The translations under genes were made by a program, and so were the position numbers. Below the pieces are notes generated by a model. That model had not been told where the DNA came from. It was given only the letters and a program-made list of their open reading frames with translations, and did no database searches. Positions 26,180-34,903 of a DNA stretch of 64,000 nucleotides are shown here, piece by piece. Position 1 is the stretch's first letter. Every line of letters begins with the position of its first letter. Source of the DNA: Streptomyces canus (GTDB lineage: Bacteria > Actinomycetota > Actinomycetes > Streptomycetales > Streptomycetaceae); contig NZ_CP107989.1 in assembly GCF_041435015.1 (NCBI RefSeq), positions 9,176,001 through 9,240,000 of the forward strand, given 5' to 3'.

Positions 26180-26446
26180 ATGCTGCGCAACGGACTGGAG
26201 CCCTGGCATCTGCTGATCGTGGCGATCATGATCATCTTGCTGTTCGGCTCGAAGAAGCTGCCCGAGGCCGCCCGCGGGCTCGGCAAGTCGATGCGCATCC
26301 TCAAGAGCGAGGCCAAGGCGATGAAGGAGGACGGCACGGCCCACTCCTCCGCGGCCCCCGCTGAGTCTGCCCCGCAGGTCGTCCAGTCCGCGCCGGTGGA
26401 GACCACGGCAGCGCAGCCGACGGCCGAGAGCAACCCTGCCCACTGA
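26180..26446 (+). CDS. tatA: TatA/E-type twin-arginine translocase subunit
   Basis: 88 residues. A short N-terminal membrane helix ([20 protein letters not shown], about 7-25) with the FGSKKLPE hinge is followed by an amphipathic helix ([20 protein letters not shown]) and a polar Ala/Pro/Glu-rich tail. These are the hallmarks of TatA, which forms the translocation pore for folded proteins. It stands alone, without tatB or tatC, so it is probably a TatA paralogue. A TTGCGCAA palindrome 33 bp upstream links it to the ArsR gene. ATG has GAGAAGGGA about 10 nt upstream. Confidence 0.88.
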   Translation: MLRNGLEPWHLLIVAIMIILLFGSKKLPEAARGLGKSMRILKSEAKAMKEDGTAHSSAAPAESAPQVVQSAPVETTAAQPTAESNPAH

Positions 26447-26659
26447 GCTCCCGTACGGCGTCCTTCGCCGGGCGACGGTCTCCTCGGCGTGGCCGAAGAA
26501 CTCACCGTCGAGGCGGCCCAACAGCCGTACAGCAAAAGCGTGTTGCGGCGCGGAGCGGCATGTCGTCGACGAAACCCGGCTGCCCGGACGGTGATTGCGG
26601 GAGCATTCCGGCCCGTGTCCGTGATGCAGGCGGCGGCGATCGCTGTCGGTGGGGGCAAC

Positions 26660-26665
26660 TAAGCT
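26660..26665 (+). promoter_or_regulatory. -10 element of leaderless kinase transcript
   Basis: TAAGCT ends 7 nt before ATG 26673 and there is no Shine-Dalgarno, which favours this ATG over a GTG 24 nt upstream. Confidence 0.4.
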
Positions 26666-26672
26666 CCCGCCC

Positions 26673-28409
26673 ATGAGCGAGGCAGACGAGGTCCCCGGCA
26701 GACGAGTCGTCGACGGGCGCTTCGCGTTGGAAGCGCGTCTCGGCGGCGGCGGGATGGGCACGGTCTGGCGGGCCAGGGACCTGGTGCTGCACAGGATGGT
26801 CGCGGTCAAGGAGGTCCGCCCGCCGGACCGGGACCTCGCCGAGTACGACCCCGACAGCGCGCGGATGCTGCGCGAGCGGGTGCTGCGCGAGGCGCGGGCC
26901 CTGGCCCGGATCGACCATCCCAACGTCGTCACCATCCACCACATCGTCGACGGCGGCGACGGCACCTACCCGTGGATCGTCATGGAGCTGGTCAGCGGCG
27001 GCTCGCTCGCCGACCGGCTGACCCGGGAGCCGATGCCGCCGGCCGAGGCGGCGCGGATCGGCCGGGGCGTGCTGGCCGCGCTGGCCGCCGCGCACGAGGC
27101 CGGAATCCAGCACCGGGACGTCAAGCCCGCCAACGTCCTGCTCAGGTCCGACGGGCGCCCCGTCCTCACCGACTTCGGCATCGCCGCGATTCGCGAGACG
27201 ACCAGCCTCACGGCCACCGGCTCCATCATCGGCACCCCCGACTTCATGGCACCGGAGCGGATCTCGGGCCACGAGGGCGGCGCCGCCTCCGACCTGTGGT
27301 CACTCGCGATGATGCTGTACACCGCCGTGGAGGGCCACCACCCGCTGCGCCGCGGCAGCACCCTCGCCACCCTCGCGGCCGTCCTCAACGAGGACGTGCC
27401 GCCGCCCGTGCGGGCCGGTGCCCTGGGTGACGTACTGATGAACGTGCTCGTACGGGATCCGGCGGCGCGGCCGTCGTCCGCCGTGCTGGACCGACGGCTG
27501 GCCGAGATCGAGTCGGGGTCCGTCGGCCCGGTGACCGCGTGGCACCAGCCCACGGCCCCGTACCCGCCGTTCGCCGGTGCGGCCCCTTCGTACCCGGGGG
27601 CCTTCGCCCCGCGCACGGCTCCCCTCACCGGAGCCCCCGCTCCGGCGGGCGTAGCAGGCCCCGTCGGATTCGGGCCGCCACCCGTTCCCGCCGGGCCCGG
27701 CCAGCCGGTGACCTCGCCCGTCCGGGCGGGACGCAAGAGCGGGGCGGGACTGCGTGTCGTGCTCAGCGTCTCGGGGACCTCGCTGGCCGGGGCCCTGGTC
27801 CTGATGTGGTGGCTGCTGCCCTTCGGGGGAGACGCGGGCGGATCGGGCGAGGCGGCGGACGGCGGCGCCTCCTCCTCCGTCGCATCGGCCCGCGAGGCGA
27901 CCGGCTCCCCGGCCGCCGCCCCGGCCGTCCAGCAGTCGAGGGACACGACGACCACGAGCCTGCTCACCCCCGACGGCATCCGCACCGCCATCAAGGCGTT
28001 GAAGCAGGAGACCGGGCGGGACAGGTTCGGCGACTTCAGCGTCTACGAGGACTTCGTGTCGGCCGAGGTGATGGTCAAAGGCAGCGACAGCAAGTACGAC
28101 ACCTACACCTACCGTCCGGGACAGGGCGTGGAGAAGGGCCTCATCAAGGGCACCCTGTCCGGCGGCGACCAGCCCTTCCGCCTCGACGGCTTCAACTGGG
28201 ACAAAGTGCCCACGCTCCTGGAAGAGGCCCGGAAGAAGCTCGACGTCGACCATCCGAACACCCGTTACGTGCTGGTGAGACAGCCCAACGACGTCTTCGA
28301 CACCCCCCTCGGCATGGCCGTCTACCTCAGCAACGAATACAGCCAGTCCGGCTATCTGGAGGCGAACACCAAGGGCAAGGTGACCCGCGTCATGCCCGCG
28401 GAGGACTGA
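26673..28409 (+). CDS. Eukaryotic-type Ser/Thr protein kinase with extracytoplasmic domain
   Basis: 578 residues. The kinase domain (about 14-275) has all key elements: glycine loop GGGGMGTVW, VAVKEV (Lys 46), HRDVKPANVLL (catalytic Asp), TDFGIA and GTPDFMAPER. A Pro/Ala-rich linker follows (about 285-355), then one membrane helix (about 363-385) and an extracytoplasmic domain of about 170 residues (TPDGIRTAIKALKQETGRD onward) with no PASTA repeat, recognised only as a hypothetical sensor. It would phosphorylate cytoplasmic targets in response to an outside signal. The next gene, converging, is a PP2C-type phosphatase, but no operon link is shown. Confidence 0.9.
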   Translation: MSEADEVPGRRVVDGRFALEARLGGGGMGTVWRARDLVLHRMVAVKEVRPPDRDLAEYDPDSARMLRERVLREARALARIDHPNVVTIHHIVDGGDGTYPWIVMELVSGGSLADRLTREPMPPAEAARIGRGVLAALAAAHEAGIQHRDVKPANVLLRSDGRPVLTDFGIAAIRETTSLTATGSIIGTPDFMAPERISGHEGGAASDLWSLAMMLYTAVEGHHPLRRGSTLATLAAVLNEDVPPPVRAGALGDVLMNVLVRDPAARPSSAVLDRRLAEIESGSVGPVTAWHQPTAPYPPFAGAAPSYPGAFAPRTAPLTGAPAPAGVAGPVGFGPPPVPAGPGQPVTSPVRAGRKSGAGLRVVLSVSGTSLAGALVLMWWLLPFGGDAGGSGEAADGGASSSVASAREATGSPAAAPAVQQSRDTTTTSLLTPDGIRTAIKALKQETGRDRFGDFSVYEDFVSAEVMVKGSDSKYDTYTYRPGQGVEKGLIKGTLSGGDQPFRLDGFNWDKVPTLLEEARKKLDVDHPNTRYVLVRQPNDVFDTPLGMAVYLSNEYSQSGYLEANTKGKVTRVMPAED

Positions 28410-28460
28410 CGGCCTTCCCGGGGGGCTCGTACAGCGCTGAGGCGCCGCTACCGGCTCGTC

Positions 28461-29690
28461 TCACAGGCGGATGACGACGAGAGCGGTGTCGTCGGCGTTG
28501 CCGGTGGGTGGGAGCAGCTCGGCCAGGAGCGCGTCGGCCAGGTCCTCGGGGGCGGCGTGGCGGTGGCGGGTGAGCGTGTCGGAGAGGCGTGCCAGGCCGG
28601 TGTCGATGTCCTCGGTGCGGCGCTCGATCAGACCGTCGGTGTAGAGGACCAGCGTGGCGCCCTCGTCGAAGGGCGCGGTGGCCTCGGGACGGATGGTGTG
28701 TTCGAGGCTGGCACCGAGCGGCGGGTCGGTGGCCCGGTCCAGGAAGGTGACCGTGCCGTCGGGGCGGAGCAGGGCGGGCGGGAGGTGGCCCGCGCTGCTG
28801 TAGGTGAGGGTGTGGTCGCCCCAGTCGATGAAGGCCGTCGCCGCCGTCGTCGACTCGGCGCCGTCGACGGAGCGGGCGTACAGCCCGAGCGCCTCCAGAG
28901 CCCGGGCAGGCCCGTCGGCGACGCGGGTGGCGGCGCTGAGCGCGCTGCGCAGCTGACCCATGACGCAGGCGGCCGCCAGACCGTGACCGACCACGTCACC
29001 GACGGCCACCGCGAGACAGTCGTCGGCCAGGTCGACGAGGTCGTACCAGTCACCGCACACGTTCAGGGAGCCGACGGCGGGCCGGTAGCGCACGGCCGCC
29101 TGATGGTGGCCGAGGGGCCCCGGGGCGGGCAGCAGGGCCTCCTGCAGAGCCAGGGCGACCTCGCGTTCGCGGGCGTGTGCCTTGCGCAGGCGTTCGTTGA
29201 CCTCCTGGAGTTCCCGGGCGCGGGTGTACAGCTCGGCCTCCAGCACGCGTGCCCGGCTGTCGCCCCCCGGTCCGCCGCGGGCACGAATGAGTTCGGTGAC
29301 CTCCTCCACCCGGTGCACGAGCAGCTTCACCTTCCCGTCGGTGCCGAGGACGGGCGCGTTGACCGGGCTCCAGAAGTGCTCCTGCCAGTGGCCGGCCCGA
29401 TGGGGATCCTCGATGTCGTAGCGGAGCACCGCCATCGTGTCGCGCTCCCCGGAGGCCACCGCACGCAGCATCGACTCCCGCGTCTCCCGCATCCCGGCCG
29501 CGGCCGAATCATTGGGGTTCTCGGGGAAGACATCGAAGATGTAGCGGCCCAGCAACTGCTCGCGGGCACGACCGGTGAGCCGTAGGAAGTCGTCGTTGAC
29601 GTCGACGTACACCAGCTCGGGCGTCAGCAACGCCACCATGCCGGGCAGAGCCCGGAACACCGCCGCGTAATCGATGTGCGGTTTCCTCAT
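28461..29690 (-). CDS. PAS domain PP2C-type (SpoIIE/RsbU) phosphatase
   Basis: 409 residues. An N-terminal PAS domain (about 5-135; FRALPGMVALLTPELVYVDV, LLGRYIFDVFP) is followed by a coiled linker (about 150-180; ELYTRARELQEVNERLRKAH) and a SpoIIE phosphatase domain (about 190-409) with the metal-binding Asp residues in VCGDWYDLVDL, AVAVGDVVGHGL, VLYTDGLIERR and GNADDTALVVIRL. Such proteins dephosphorylate anti-sigma-factor antagonists and switch on stress sigma factors in Streptomyces. The signal sensed by the PAS domain is unknown. ATG at 29690 has no strong Shine-Dalgarno. Confidence 0.88.
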   Translation of the reverse strand: MRKPHIDYAAVFRALPGMVALLTPELVYVDVNDDFLRLTGRAREQLLGRYIFDVFPENPNDSAAAGMRETRESMLRAVASGERDTMAVLRYDIEDPHRAGHWQEHFWSPVNAPVLGTDGKVKLLVHRVEEVTELIRARGGPGGDSRARVLEAELYTRARELQEVNERLRKAHAREREVALALQEALLPAPGPLGHHQAAVRYRPAVGSLNVCGDWYDLVDLADDCLAVAVGDVVGHGLAAACVMGQLRSALSAATRVADGPARALEALGLYARSVDGAESTTAATAFIDWGDHTLTYSSAGHLPPALLRPDGTVTFLDRATDPPLGASLEHTIRPEATAPFDEGATLVLYTDGLIERRTEDIDTGLARLSDTLTRHRHAAPEDLADALLAELLPPTGNADDTALVVIRL

Positions 29691-29858
29691 GTGCAGCCTG
29701 CCTCGACACGAGCCATCATGATGTGATTTTCCACGATAGATGGGAACAGGTCGCCGCCTCGACAGCTACCGTCATGACGCGACAGCGAACGACCTGGTCG
29801 GTTTTCTCATGGGCGCGGCCCCGGGCCGACCGCCCGAGTCCCGGAAGGACCCACTCGC

Positions 29859-30554
29859 ATGCGTTACGCAGTCCTCGGTACCGGCATCGTCGGCCGGACG
29901 CTGGCCGGCAAGCTCGCCTCCCTCGGTCACGACGTCGTCATCGGCACCCGCGATCCCGGGGCCACTCTCGCCCGCACCGAACCCGACGGCATGGGCAACC
30001 CGCCGTTCGCCCAGTGGCACGCCGACCACGGCCAGGTGCGTCTGGAGACCTTCGAGGAGGCGGCGGCCTTCGGCGAGACGGTCGTCAACACCACCGCGGG
30101 CGAGCGGAGCCTCGATGCCCTGCAAGCGGCCGGCGCACCCCACCTGAGCGGCAAGATTCTCATCGATGTCGCCAATCCGCTGGACTTCTCCGGCGGGAGG
30201 CCGACGCTGGACCCCGTCAACACCGACAGCCTCGGCGAGCGCATCCAGCGGGCCTTCCCCGAGGCGAAGGTCGTCAAGACCCTCAACACCATGAACTGTT
30301 TCGTCATGGTGGAGCCGACCCGCGTGGCAGGGGAGCACACCGTGTTCGTCAGCGGTGACGACACCGGGGCCAAGAAGGCCGTCACGGCACTGCTGGGCTC
30401 CTTCGGCTGGCCCGAAGCGAACGTCATCGACCTGGGCGACATCACCACCGCCCGCGGCGTCGAGATGCTCCTGCCGATCTGGCTGCACCTGTACGGCACG
30501 CTCGGCCACGGCGACTTCAACTTCCACATCCAGGGGGCCCGGCCCGGCGGCTGA
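29859..30554 (+). CDS. F420H2:NADP oxidoreductase-like (NADP_oxidoreductase, coenzyme F420-dependent) protein
   Basis: 231 residues. The N-terminal Rossmann start MRYAVLGTGIVGRTLAGKLA with GTRDPGA (NADP 2'-phosphate-type Arg) matches the family of F420-dependent NADP reductases. NTTAG, IDVANPLDFSGG, and VKTLNTMNCFVMV are conserved family segments. It would pass hydride between F420H2 and NADP, but many homologues act on unknown substrates, so the cofactor pair is inferred. It stands alone between a phosphatase gene and a DUF899 gene. A GGAAGGA Shine-Dalgarno about 9 nt upstream fixes ATG 29859. Confidence 0.8.
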   Translation: MRYAVLGTGIVGRTLAGKLASLGHDVVIGTRDPGATLARTEPDGMGNPPFAQWHADHGQVRLETFEEAAAFGETVVNTTAGERSLDALQAAGAPHLSGKILIDVANPLDFSGGRPTLDPVNTDSLGERIQRAFPEAKVVKTLNTMNCFVMVEPTRVAGEHTVFVSGDDTGAKKAVTALLGSFGWPEANVIDLGDITTARGVEMLLPIWLHLYGTLGHGDFNFHIQGARPGG

Positions 30555-30710
30555 TCCCAGGTCCAGTCCGAGCTCGGGCATGGGGCAGGGCCCTTCGGCT
30601 CACGCGGTGACCGTGCGCGTGGCGGTGTGATGGAAGGGTGGGCCTGGTGGGTTTCCGTTCGCGGCGATGAGTTCCGGGCGAGTCGGGAGTCTGTTCCGGA
30701 GACTGCCGTA

Positions 30711-30744
30711 GAGACATACGGCCGTCTGGAGACGTAGGGCCGTC
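30711..30744 (+). repeat. Two direct 16-bp repeats upstream of DUF899 gene
   Basis: GAGACATACGGCCGTC (30711-30726) and GAGACGTAGGGCCGTC (30729-30744) repeat with an 18-bp period, 68 bp before the DUF899 start. They may be tandem regulator sites; no promoter hexamers are clear. Confidence 0.4.
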
Positions 30745-30811
30745 GTAGCGACCGTACGACTGTCGCAGAGAGCACACGACTCTGCCCGGCACGAGACATC
30801 ACGGAGGAACC

Positions 30812-31594
30812 ATGACCACCACGTCTGACGACCCGAGCGCCGCGCTGCCCGACCGCCCGCCCGTCGTCGACCTGGCCACCTGGCAAAGCGCACGTGACGA
30901 GCTTCTGGTCCGCGAGAAGGCCCACACCCGTGAGGGCGACGCCATCGCCGCGGCCCGCCGCCGGCTGCCGATGGTGGAGTTCGACGGGACGGTCGAGGTC
31001 GTCGGCCCCGACGGCCCGGTGCCGTTCCTGGACCTGTTCCAGGGACGCGACGAGCTCGTGGTCTACAAGCACATGTGGTACGACGGCGCTCCATACCAGG
31101 GGCAGTGCGAGGGCTGCACCACCACGGCCTGGCACCTGAAGGACGCCGTCTACCTGAACGCGCGCGGCGTCTCGTTCGCCATCGTGACCACGGGCCCGTG
31201 GGACGAGGTGGCCCCCTTCGTCGAGTTCATGGGCTACACCCAGCCCTGGTACTCGGTGCGGGGCGTGGACGGGCCGGTCGGCGGGGACATGGGGTACCTC
31301 ACCTGCTTCCTCCGCGACGGCGACCGCACGTTCCTCACCTACTCCACGACGGGCCGGGGCAACGAGCGGGTCAGCGCGTCCCTCGGCCTGCTCGACATGA
31401 CCCCCTACGGCCGCGGCGAGACATGGGAGGACAACCCCGAGGGCTGGCCCAAGGGGCGCGGTGCGTGCTGGACCTGGCGCTCGGACGCGGAGGGCAACCC
31501 CACCTGGGGCCCGACCGGCCGCCCCGTCCCGCAGTGGACCCGCCCCGGCGCGACCCCGGTGCAGACGCTCGGCCGACACGGTCACCACCACTGA
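30812..31594 (+). CDS. DUF899 thioredoxin-like family protein
   Basis: 260 residues. DUF899 family traits are visible: VDLATWQSARDELLVREKAH at the start, FDGTVEVVGPDG, YKHMWYDGAPYQGQCEGC with a CxxC-like Cys pair (about residues 104 and 107) in the place of the thioredoxin active site, and a Trp/His-rich end. The family is thioredoxin-like, and its biochemical role is not established. Start ATG has a strong GGAGGAACC Shine-Dalgarno. It is followed by a hairpin and a LacI remnant on the other strand. Confidence 0.85.
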   Translation: MTTTSDDPSAALPDRPPVVDLATWQSARDELLVREKAHTREGDAIAAARRRLPMVEFDGTVEVVGPDGPVPFLDLFQGRDELVVYKHMWYDGAPYQGQCEGCTTTAWHLKDAVYLNARGVSFAIVTTGPWDEVAPFVEFMGYTQPWYSVRGVDGPVGGDMGYLTCFLRDGDRTFLTYSTTGRGNERVSASLGLLDMTPYGRGETWEDNPEGWPKGRGACWTWRSDAEGNPTWGPTGRPVPQWTRPGATPVQTLGRHGHHH

Positions 31595-31597
31595 CAC

Positions 31598-31644
31598 GCC
31601 TCCGTCGACGGCGCCGGCGAAGGTGCCCGGCGCCGGTCGGAGGC
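31598..31644 (+). terminator. Two-part hairpin after the DUF899 gene
   Basis: GCCTCCG (31598-31604) pairs with CGGAGGC (31638-31644), and inside it CGGCGCCGG pairs with CCGGCGCCG. It starts 4 bp after the stop codon. Confidence 0.6.
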
Positions 31645-31703
31645 CCTGAAGGACGTACGTGTCGGCGGCCCCGGTAACCGCTGCCCCGCTCTACCGCTCT
31701 TTC

Positions 31704-31937
31704 TCAGCCGACAGGCGGACGCACCGAATCCCGGATCACGAGTTGCGTGCTCAGCACGACGTGGTTGTCGGAGGCGAACCCCACCTCGCGGTCGAGGGCG
31801 AGGCGTACGGCGGTGCGGCCCAGTTCCTCGTACGGGACCCGGACGGTGGTGAGGGCCGGGGTCAGATCGGCGGCGAACGGGACGTCGTCGAAGCCGACCA
31901 CGGAGACCTCACCCGGGACGGACAGGCCGGCCTCGCG
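31704..31937 (-). pseudogene. LacI-family regulator C-terminal remnant
   Basis: The last 77 residues of a LacI/GalR sensor domain remain: REAGLSVPGEVSVVGFDDVP, LTTVRVPYEELGRTAVRLAL, and the end VVLSTQLVIRDSVRPP. A TAG codon sits directly upstream in frame (31938-31940) and the HTH and the rest of the sugar-binding domain are absent. What it regulated is unknown. It shows that a sugar-control locus was deleted here. Confidence 0.75.
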
Positions 31938-32198
31938 CTACGTGGCCGGGGGAGCCGGGTCAAGACCTGCGGGGCCCAGGCGTCATGGATCCGCCTGGGC
32001 CCCGGGGCGGGCCGGCGTCGATGCGCCGCCGCCGTGATGACGTACTGGAGGGTGTGGGCGCGGCTGAGCAGGATCAGGAGTCAGTAACGTGTCGGTGCGC
32101 CCGACCCGACGCCGAAGACGCGCCTCCATGACGCCGGGGCACCGTTCACCGGGAGGCCGCCCCGGCCGGCGGACCGCTCACGGACGTGGAGTCGGCGA
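31938..32198. other. Gap next to LacI remnant with 13-bp hairpin
   Basis: No gene is supported. A perfect stem (31970-31982 with 31992-32004, core GGGGCCCAGGCG) with a 9-nt loop lies just upstream of the LacI remnant and resembles a terminator left by a lost gene. Confidence 0.45.
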
Positions 32199-32954
32199 TC
32201 ACAACCTGCCCGACCTGTCGGGGCTCTGGTTCTTCCGCATGCGGACGGCGACGAAGAAGGGTGTGTGAAGAGTCTTGAGGTAGCGGACCTCGTCGACCTG
32301 GCGGGCGGCCTCCGTGGCCCGTGGCTCCACGAATCGCTCCAACGCGAAGCCGGCGTCGAGGAGTTCTCCCAGGAAGGTCTGCATCGTCATACGGCGGTGG
32401 GAGTTCGTGGTGCCGCTGTCCCCGAACCGCGTCTCGACACGGTCCTCGTCGAAGTAGGAGCCGCCGTGCCAGACCCAGTCGGCGGTCGGATGGACCGTGG
32501 AGACCAGCAGGATCCCGCCGGGACGCAGCACGCGGTGCAGTTCGGCCAGCAGTTGCCGACGGGCCTCCAGGTGATGATGCACCAGGGCCATGACCCCCAG
32601 GTCGAACGAGTCGTCCGGCAGGAAGTCGAGGGGTTCCTCCAGGTCGTGGTGGTGCAGCGTGACGGCGTCGTCGTCGCCGATGCGGTCGCGGGCATGGCCC
32701 AGCAGCGTCGCGCTGCCCTCGACGCCGACCACCTCGGCCGCGCCTCGTGCCCGCAGTTCCGTGATGTAGTGCCCGGCGCCGCAGCCGATGTCCAGGACGC
32801 GCAGCCCGGTGACGTCACCGGCCAGGGCGAACATGGCGGGCCGGTCGGTGTGGGCGTTGTAGGGGCCGTCGGTCGCGTTGTCGGCGAAGTAGTCGCCGAG
32901 AGCCCCCTCGTAGGCGGTGTTGATGCGCATCACCGCATGCTGCCAGGGATTCAA
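32199..32954 (-). CDS. Class I SAM-dependent methyltransferase
   Basis: 251 residues from TTG 32954. Methyltransferase motif I is VLDIGCGAGHY (about 53-63), motif II is VVGVEGSATLL, and later motifs DLGVMALVHHHL and LHRVLRPGGILLVSTVHP follow. It methylates a small molecule or lipid that cannot be named from sequence. The TTG overlaps the stop of the preceding membrane-protein gene (TTGA), which suggests translational coupling; an ATG at 32930 is the alternative start. The C-terminal part (ERFVEPRATEAARQVDE) is family-typical. The two genes probably act together. Confidence 0.82.
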   Translation of the reverse strand: MNPWQHAVMRINTAYEGALGDYFADNATDGPYNAHTDRPAMFALAGDVTGLRVLDIGCGAGHYITELRARGAAEVVGVEGSATLLGHARDRIGDDDAVTLHHHDLEEPLDFLPDDSFDLGVMALVHHHLEARRQLLAELHRVLRPGGILLVSTVHPTADWVWHGGSYFDEDRVETRFGDSGTTNSHRRMTMQTFLGELLDAGFALERFVEPRATEAARQVDEVRYLKTLHTPFFVAVRMRKNQSPDRSGRL

Positions 32955-34081
32955 GCAGGGACAACAGACGACGGCAGGGGGTCACGGTCCCCGGCCAGCC
33001 ACAGTGTCATGAAGGCCGCCAGCCCTGCCGTGGCCCCGAAGGTGAGGGCGGCGGGGACGCCTGTGCCGAGAGCGGAGAACACATGTACGGGACCCCACAC
33101 GGTGGCGGTGTCGTCGATCACCATGTGCAGGACCTGGCTCGCGAGCAGTCCGAGCACGGTCGCGCAGACCGCGCCCGCCGCCATCGCCGCCACGGTGGTC
33201 CGGGTGAGCAGGCCGGGCAGCAGACGCAGTGACCACCACACCACGGCCAGCAGGAGCACGTCGGCGGCCCGGTACAGCAGCCAGTGTCCGAGGGACGTCG
33301 TCGCCGGACCCGACCAGGCGCCGAGCAGCAGCCACTGACGCAGCAGGTCACCGGGCTCGGACAGCAGGCCCGCGCCGTTGAACGTGGTCTGTATCGAGGC
33401 CGCCACCGACTGGTACGACAGGACCACCAGGGACAGCGCGACCACCGCGGTTCCGGCGCTCGCCGCCAGGCGCGCGGGGCGCGCCGGCACCTCGCGCCGG
33501 GGCAGTGGTTCCGCGCCCTTCGCGGAGACGCGGGCCACGAGCACCGTGAGCAGGGCGGTCAACAGTCCCGCGAACACCGGGACCGGTCCGCTGGAGGCGA
33601 TCACCCCTGCCAGTTGCGGCAGGACCCGGTAGCTGCCGCGCCCCCGGGACGCGATCAGCCAGGGCGCGGAGACCGTCACGGCCAAGGTCGCGGTCACCGG
33701 TCCCCAGGCCCACAGCGCGAGCAGCGTGGCCGGTGTACGGCCCCCCGTCGGCGGGATCCTGCGGAGCAGGAGCAACGTGCCGGCCAGGTAGCACGCGAAG
33801 ACGGCCACGAATCTGATCTGCATCGCGGTGCTGTACAGACCGGCGTACCGGGTGTCTCCGCCCGTGCCCGCGTCCGCGGATCCGTCGGAGGGCAGAGCCA
33901 CCGAGGAGTCGTACGACCAGGGCGTGAGCCAGCGCCGCAGTTCGTTCACGGAGTCCACGTCGAACACGCTGGTACTGCCGCGCAGTTGCAGTGCCTGCGC
34001 GCTCGCGCCCGCCCACCACAGCAACAGCGTGATCAGCAGGCCTCCGACCAGGGCTGGTATGACCGCGCGCCGGTATGTCAT
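32951..34081 (-). CDS. Polytopic membrane protein, coupled to the methyltransferase gene
   Basis: 376 residues, function not recognised. About eight hydrophobic segments are visible (near 8-25, 95-112, 122-145, 160-185, 212-232, 270-292, 300-322, 340-365). An extracytoplasmic loop of about 60 residues after the first helix contains SVFDVDSVNELRRWLTPWSY. No transporter motif is present. ATG 34081 is chosen because GGGGGAAG lies 5-7 nt upstream; a GTG at 34096 is possible. Its stop overlaps the methyltransferase start, making a two-gene operon. Confidence 0.65.
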   Translation of the reverse strand: MTYRRAVIPALVGGLLITLLLWWAGASAQALQLRGSTSVFDVDSVNELRRWLTPWSYDSSVALPSDGSADAGTGGDTRYAGLYSTAMQIRFVAVFACYLAGTLLLLRRIPPTGGRTPATLLALWAWGPVTATLAVTVSAPWLIASRGRGSYRVLPQLAGVIASSGPVPVFAGLLTALLTVLVARVSAKGAEPLPRREVPARPARLAASAGTAVVALSLVVLSYQSVAASIQTTFNGAGLLSEPGDLLRQWLLLGAWSGPATTSLGHWLLYRAADVLLLAVVWWSLRLLPGLLTRTTVAAMAAGAVCATVLGLLASQVLHMVIDDTATVWGPVHVFSALGTGVPAALTFGATAGLAAFMTLWLAGDRDPLPSSVVPA

Positions 34082-34372
34082 GTTGGCTTCCCCCACCTTG
34101 TCCCTGTGTCCGTGTGGTCTCGAACAGAGGAAGAGTAGGGCGTGGTGATCGTGTGAGAACGGGCGGGGCGATCACTCCTGCCGCTCTCCGGTGCGGACCG
34201 GTTGGGCGAGATCCGCAGAGCGCTGCGCCAAGGGTGAGTCGGCTGCCTTCCCGGCTGTCGATCTCGAGCCCGGCGCACCCTCTCTGATCGTTTTCGAGGA
34301 CGCGTGACTCCCGGAGCCGCCCCCAGGCCGATAGTGTCGACGGCGCCTGAACCAACGACCAAGGCAGAGAAG

Positions 34373-34786
34373 TTGACCACGCAGAACCACCCCGTCGATC
34401 ACGAACTCGTCCAGGCCGCGGCGCACGTCGCTCGCACGCGTTGCCGGGGCGACAACCACACCATGGCAGCCGCGGCCCGTGCCCGGGACGGGCGGATCAT
34501 CACCGCCGTGAACGCCTACCACTTCACGGGAGGCCCCTGCGCCGAACTGGTCCTCATCGGCGCGGCGGCCGCCCAGGGCGCCTACGAACTGGTGACGGTC
34601 GTCGCCGTGGGAGACCGCGACCGTGGGGTCGTTCCGCCGTGCGGCCGGTGCCGACAGGTCCTTCTCGACTACTTCCCCGACCTCGAGGTCATCGTCGGCG
34701 AAGAGGCCCGCATCCGGAGCGTGCGCATCACCGACCTGCTGCCCGAGGGCTACGTCTGGGCCGACCACCAGCTCGACGCCGAGTGA
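34373..34786 (+). CDS. Cytidine deaminase-like (blasticidin-S-deaminase-type) protein
   Basis: 137 residues from TTG 34373. The zinc deaminase motifs are complete: Cys-Ala-Glu in HFTGGPCAELVLIGAAAAQG (C is the first zinc ligand, E the proton shuttle) and PPCGRCRQVLLDYFPD with the second Cys pair. The shortness and the GGPCAEL plus PCGRCRQ arrangement resemble the blasticidin S deaminase/cytidine deaminase group. It may salvage cytidine or detoxify an aminonucleoside; which is not decidable here. There is no ATG; TTG follows GAGAAG at short spacing and aligns with the normal family start. GTG or ACG codons upstream are less likely. Confidence 0.75.
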   Translation: MTTQNHPVDHELVQAAAHVARTRCRGDNHTMAAAARARDGRIITAVNAYHFTGGPCAELVLIGAAAAQGAYELVTVVAVGDRDRGVVPPCGRCRQVLLDYFPDLEVIVGEEARIRSVRITDLLPEGYVWADHQLDAE

Positions 34787-34903
34787 CACCGATCGCTGAC
34801 GACGGTGTCGACGGGAGCGTGGCATGGTCATCAGTGCAGGGGACAGCAGCCTCGTAAGCCTGCCCCGGAACCGGCGGCCCACCCGACCCTAGGAGCGACA
34901 ACC

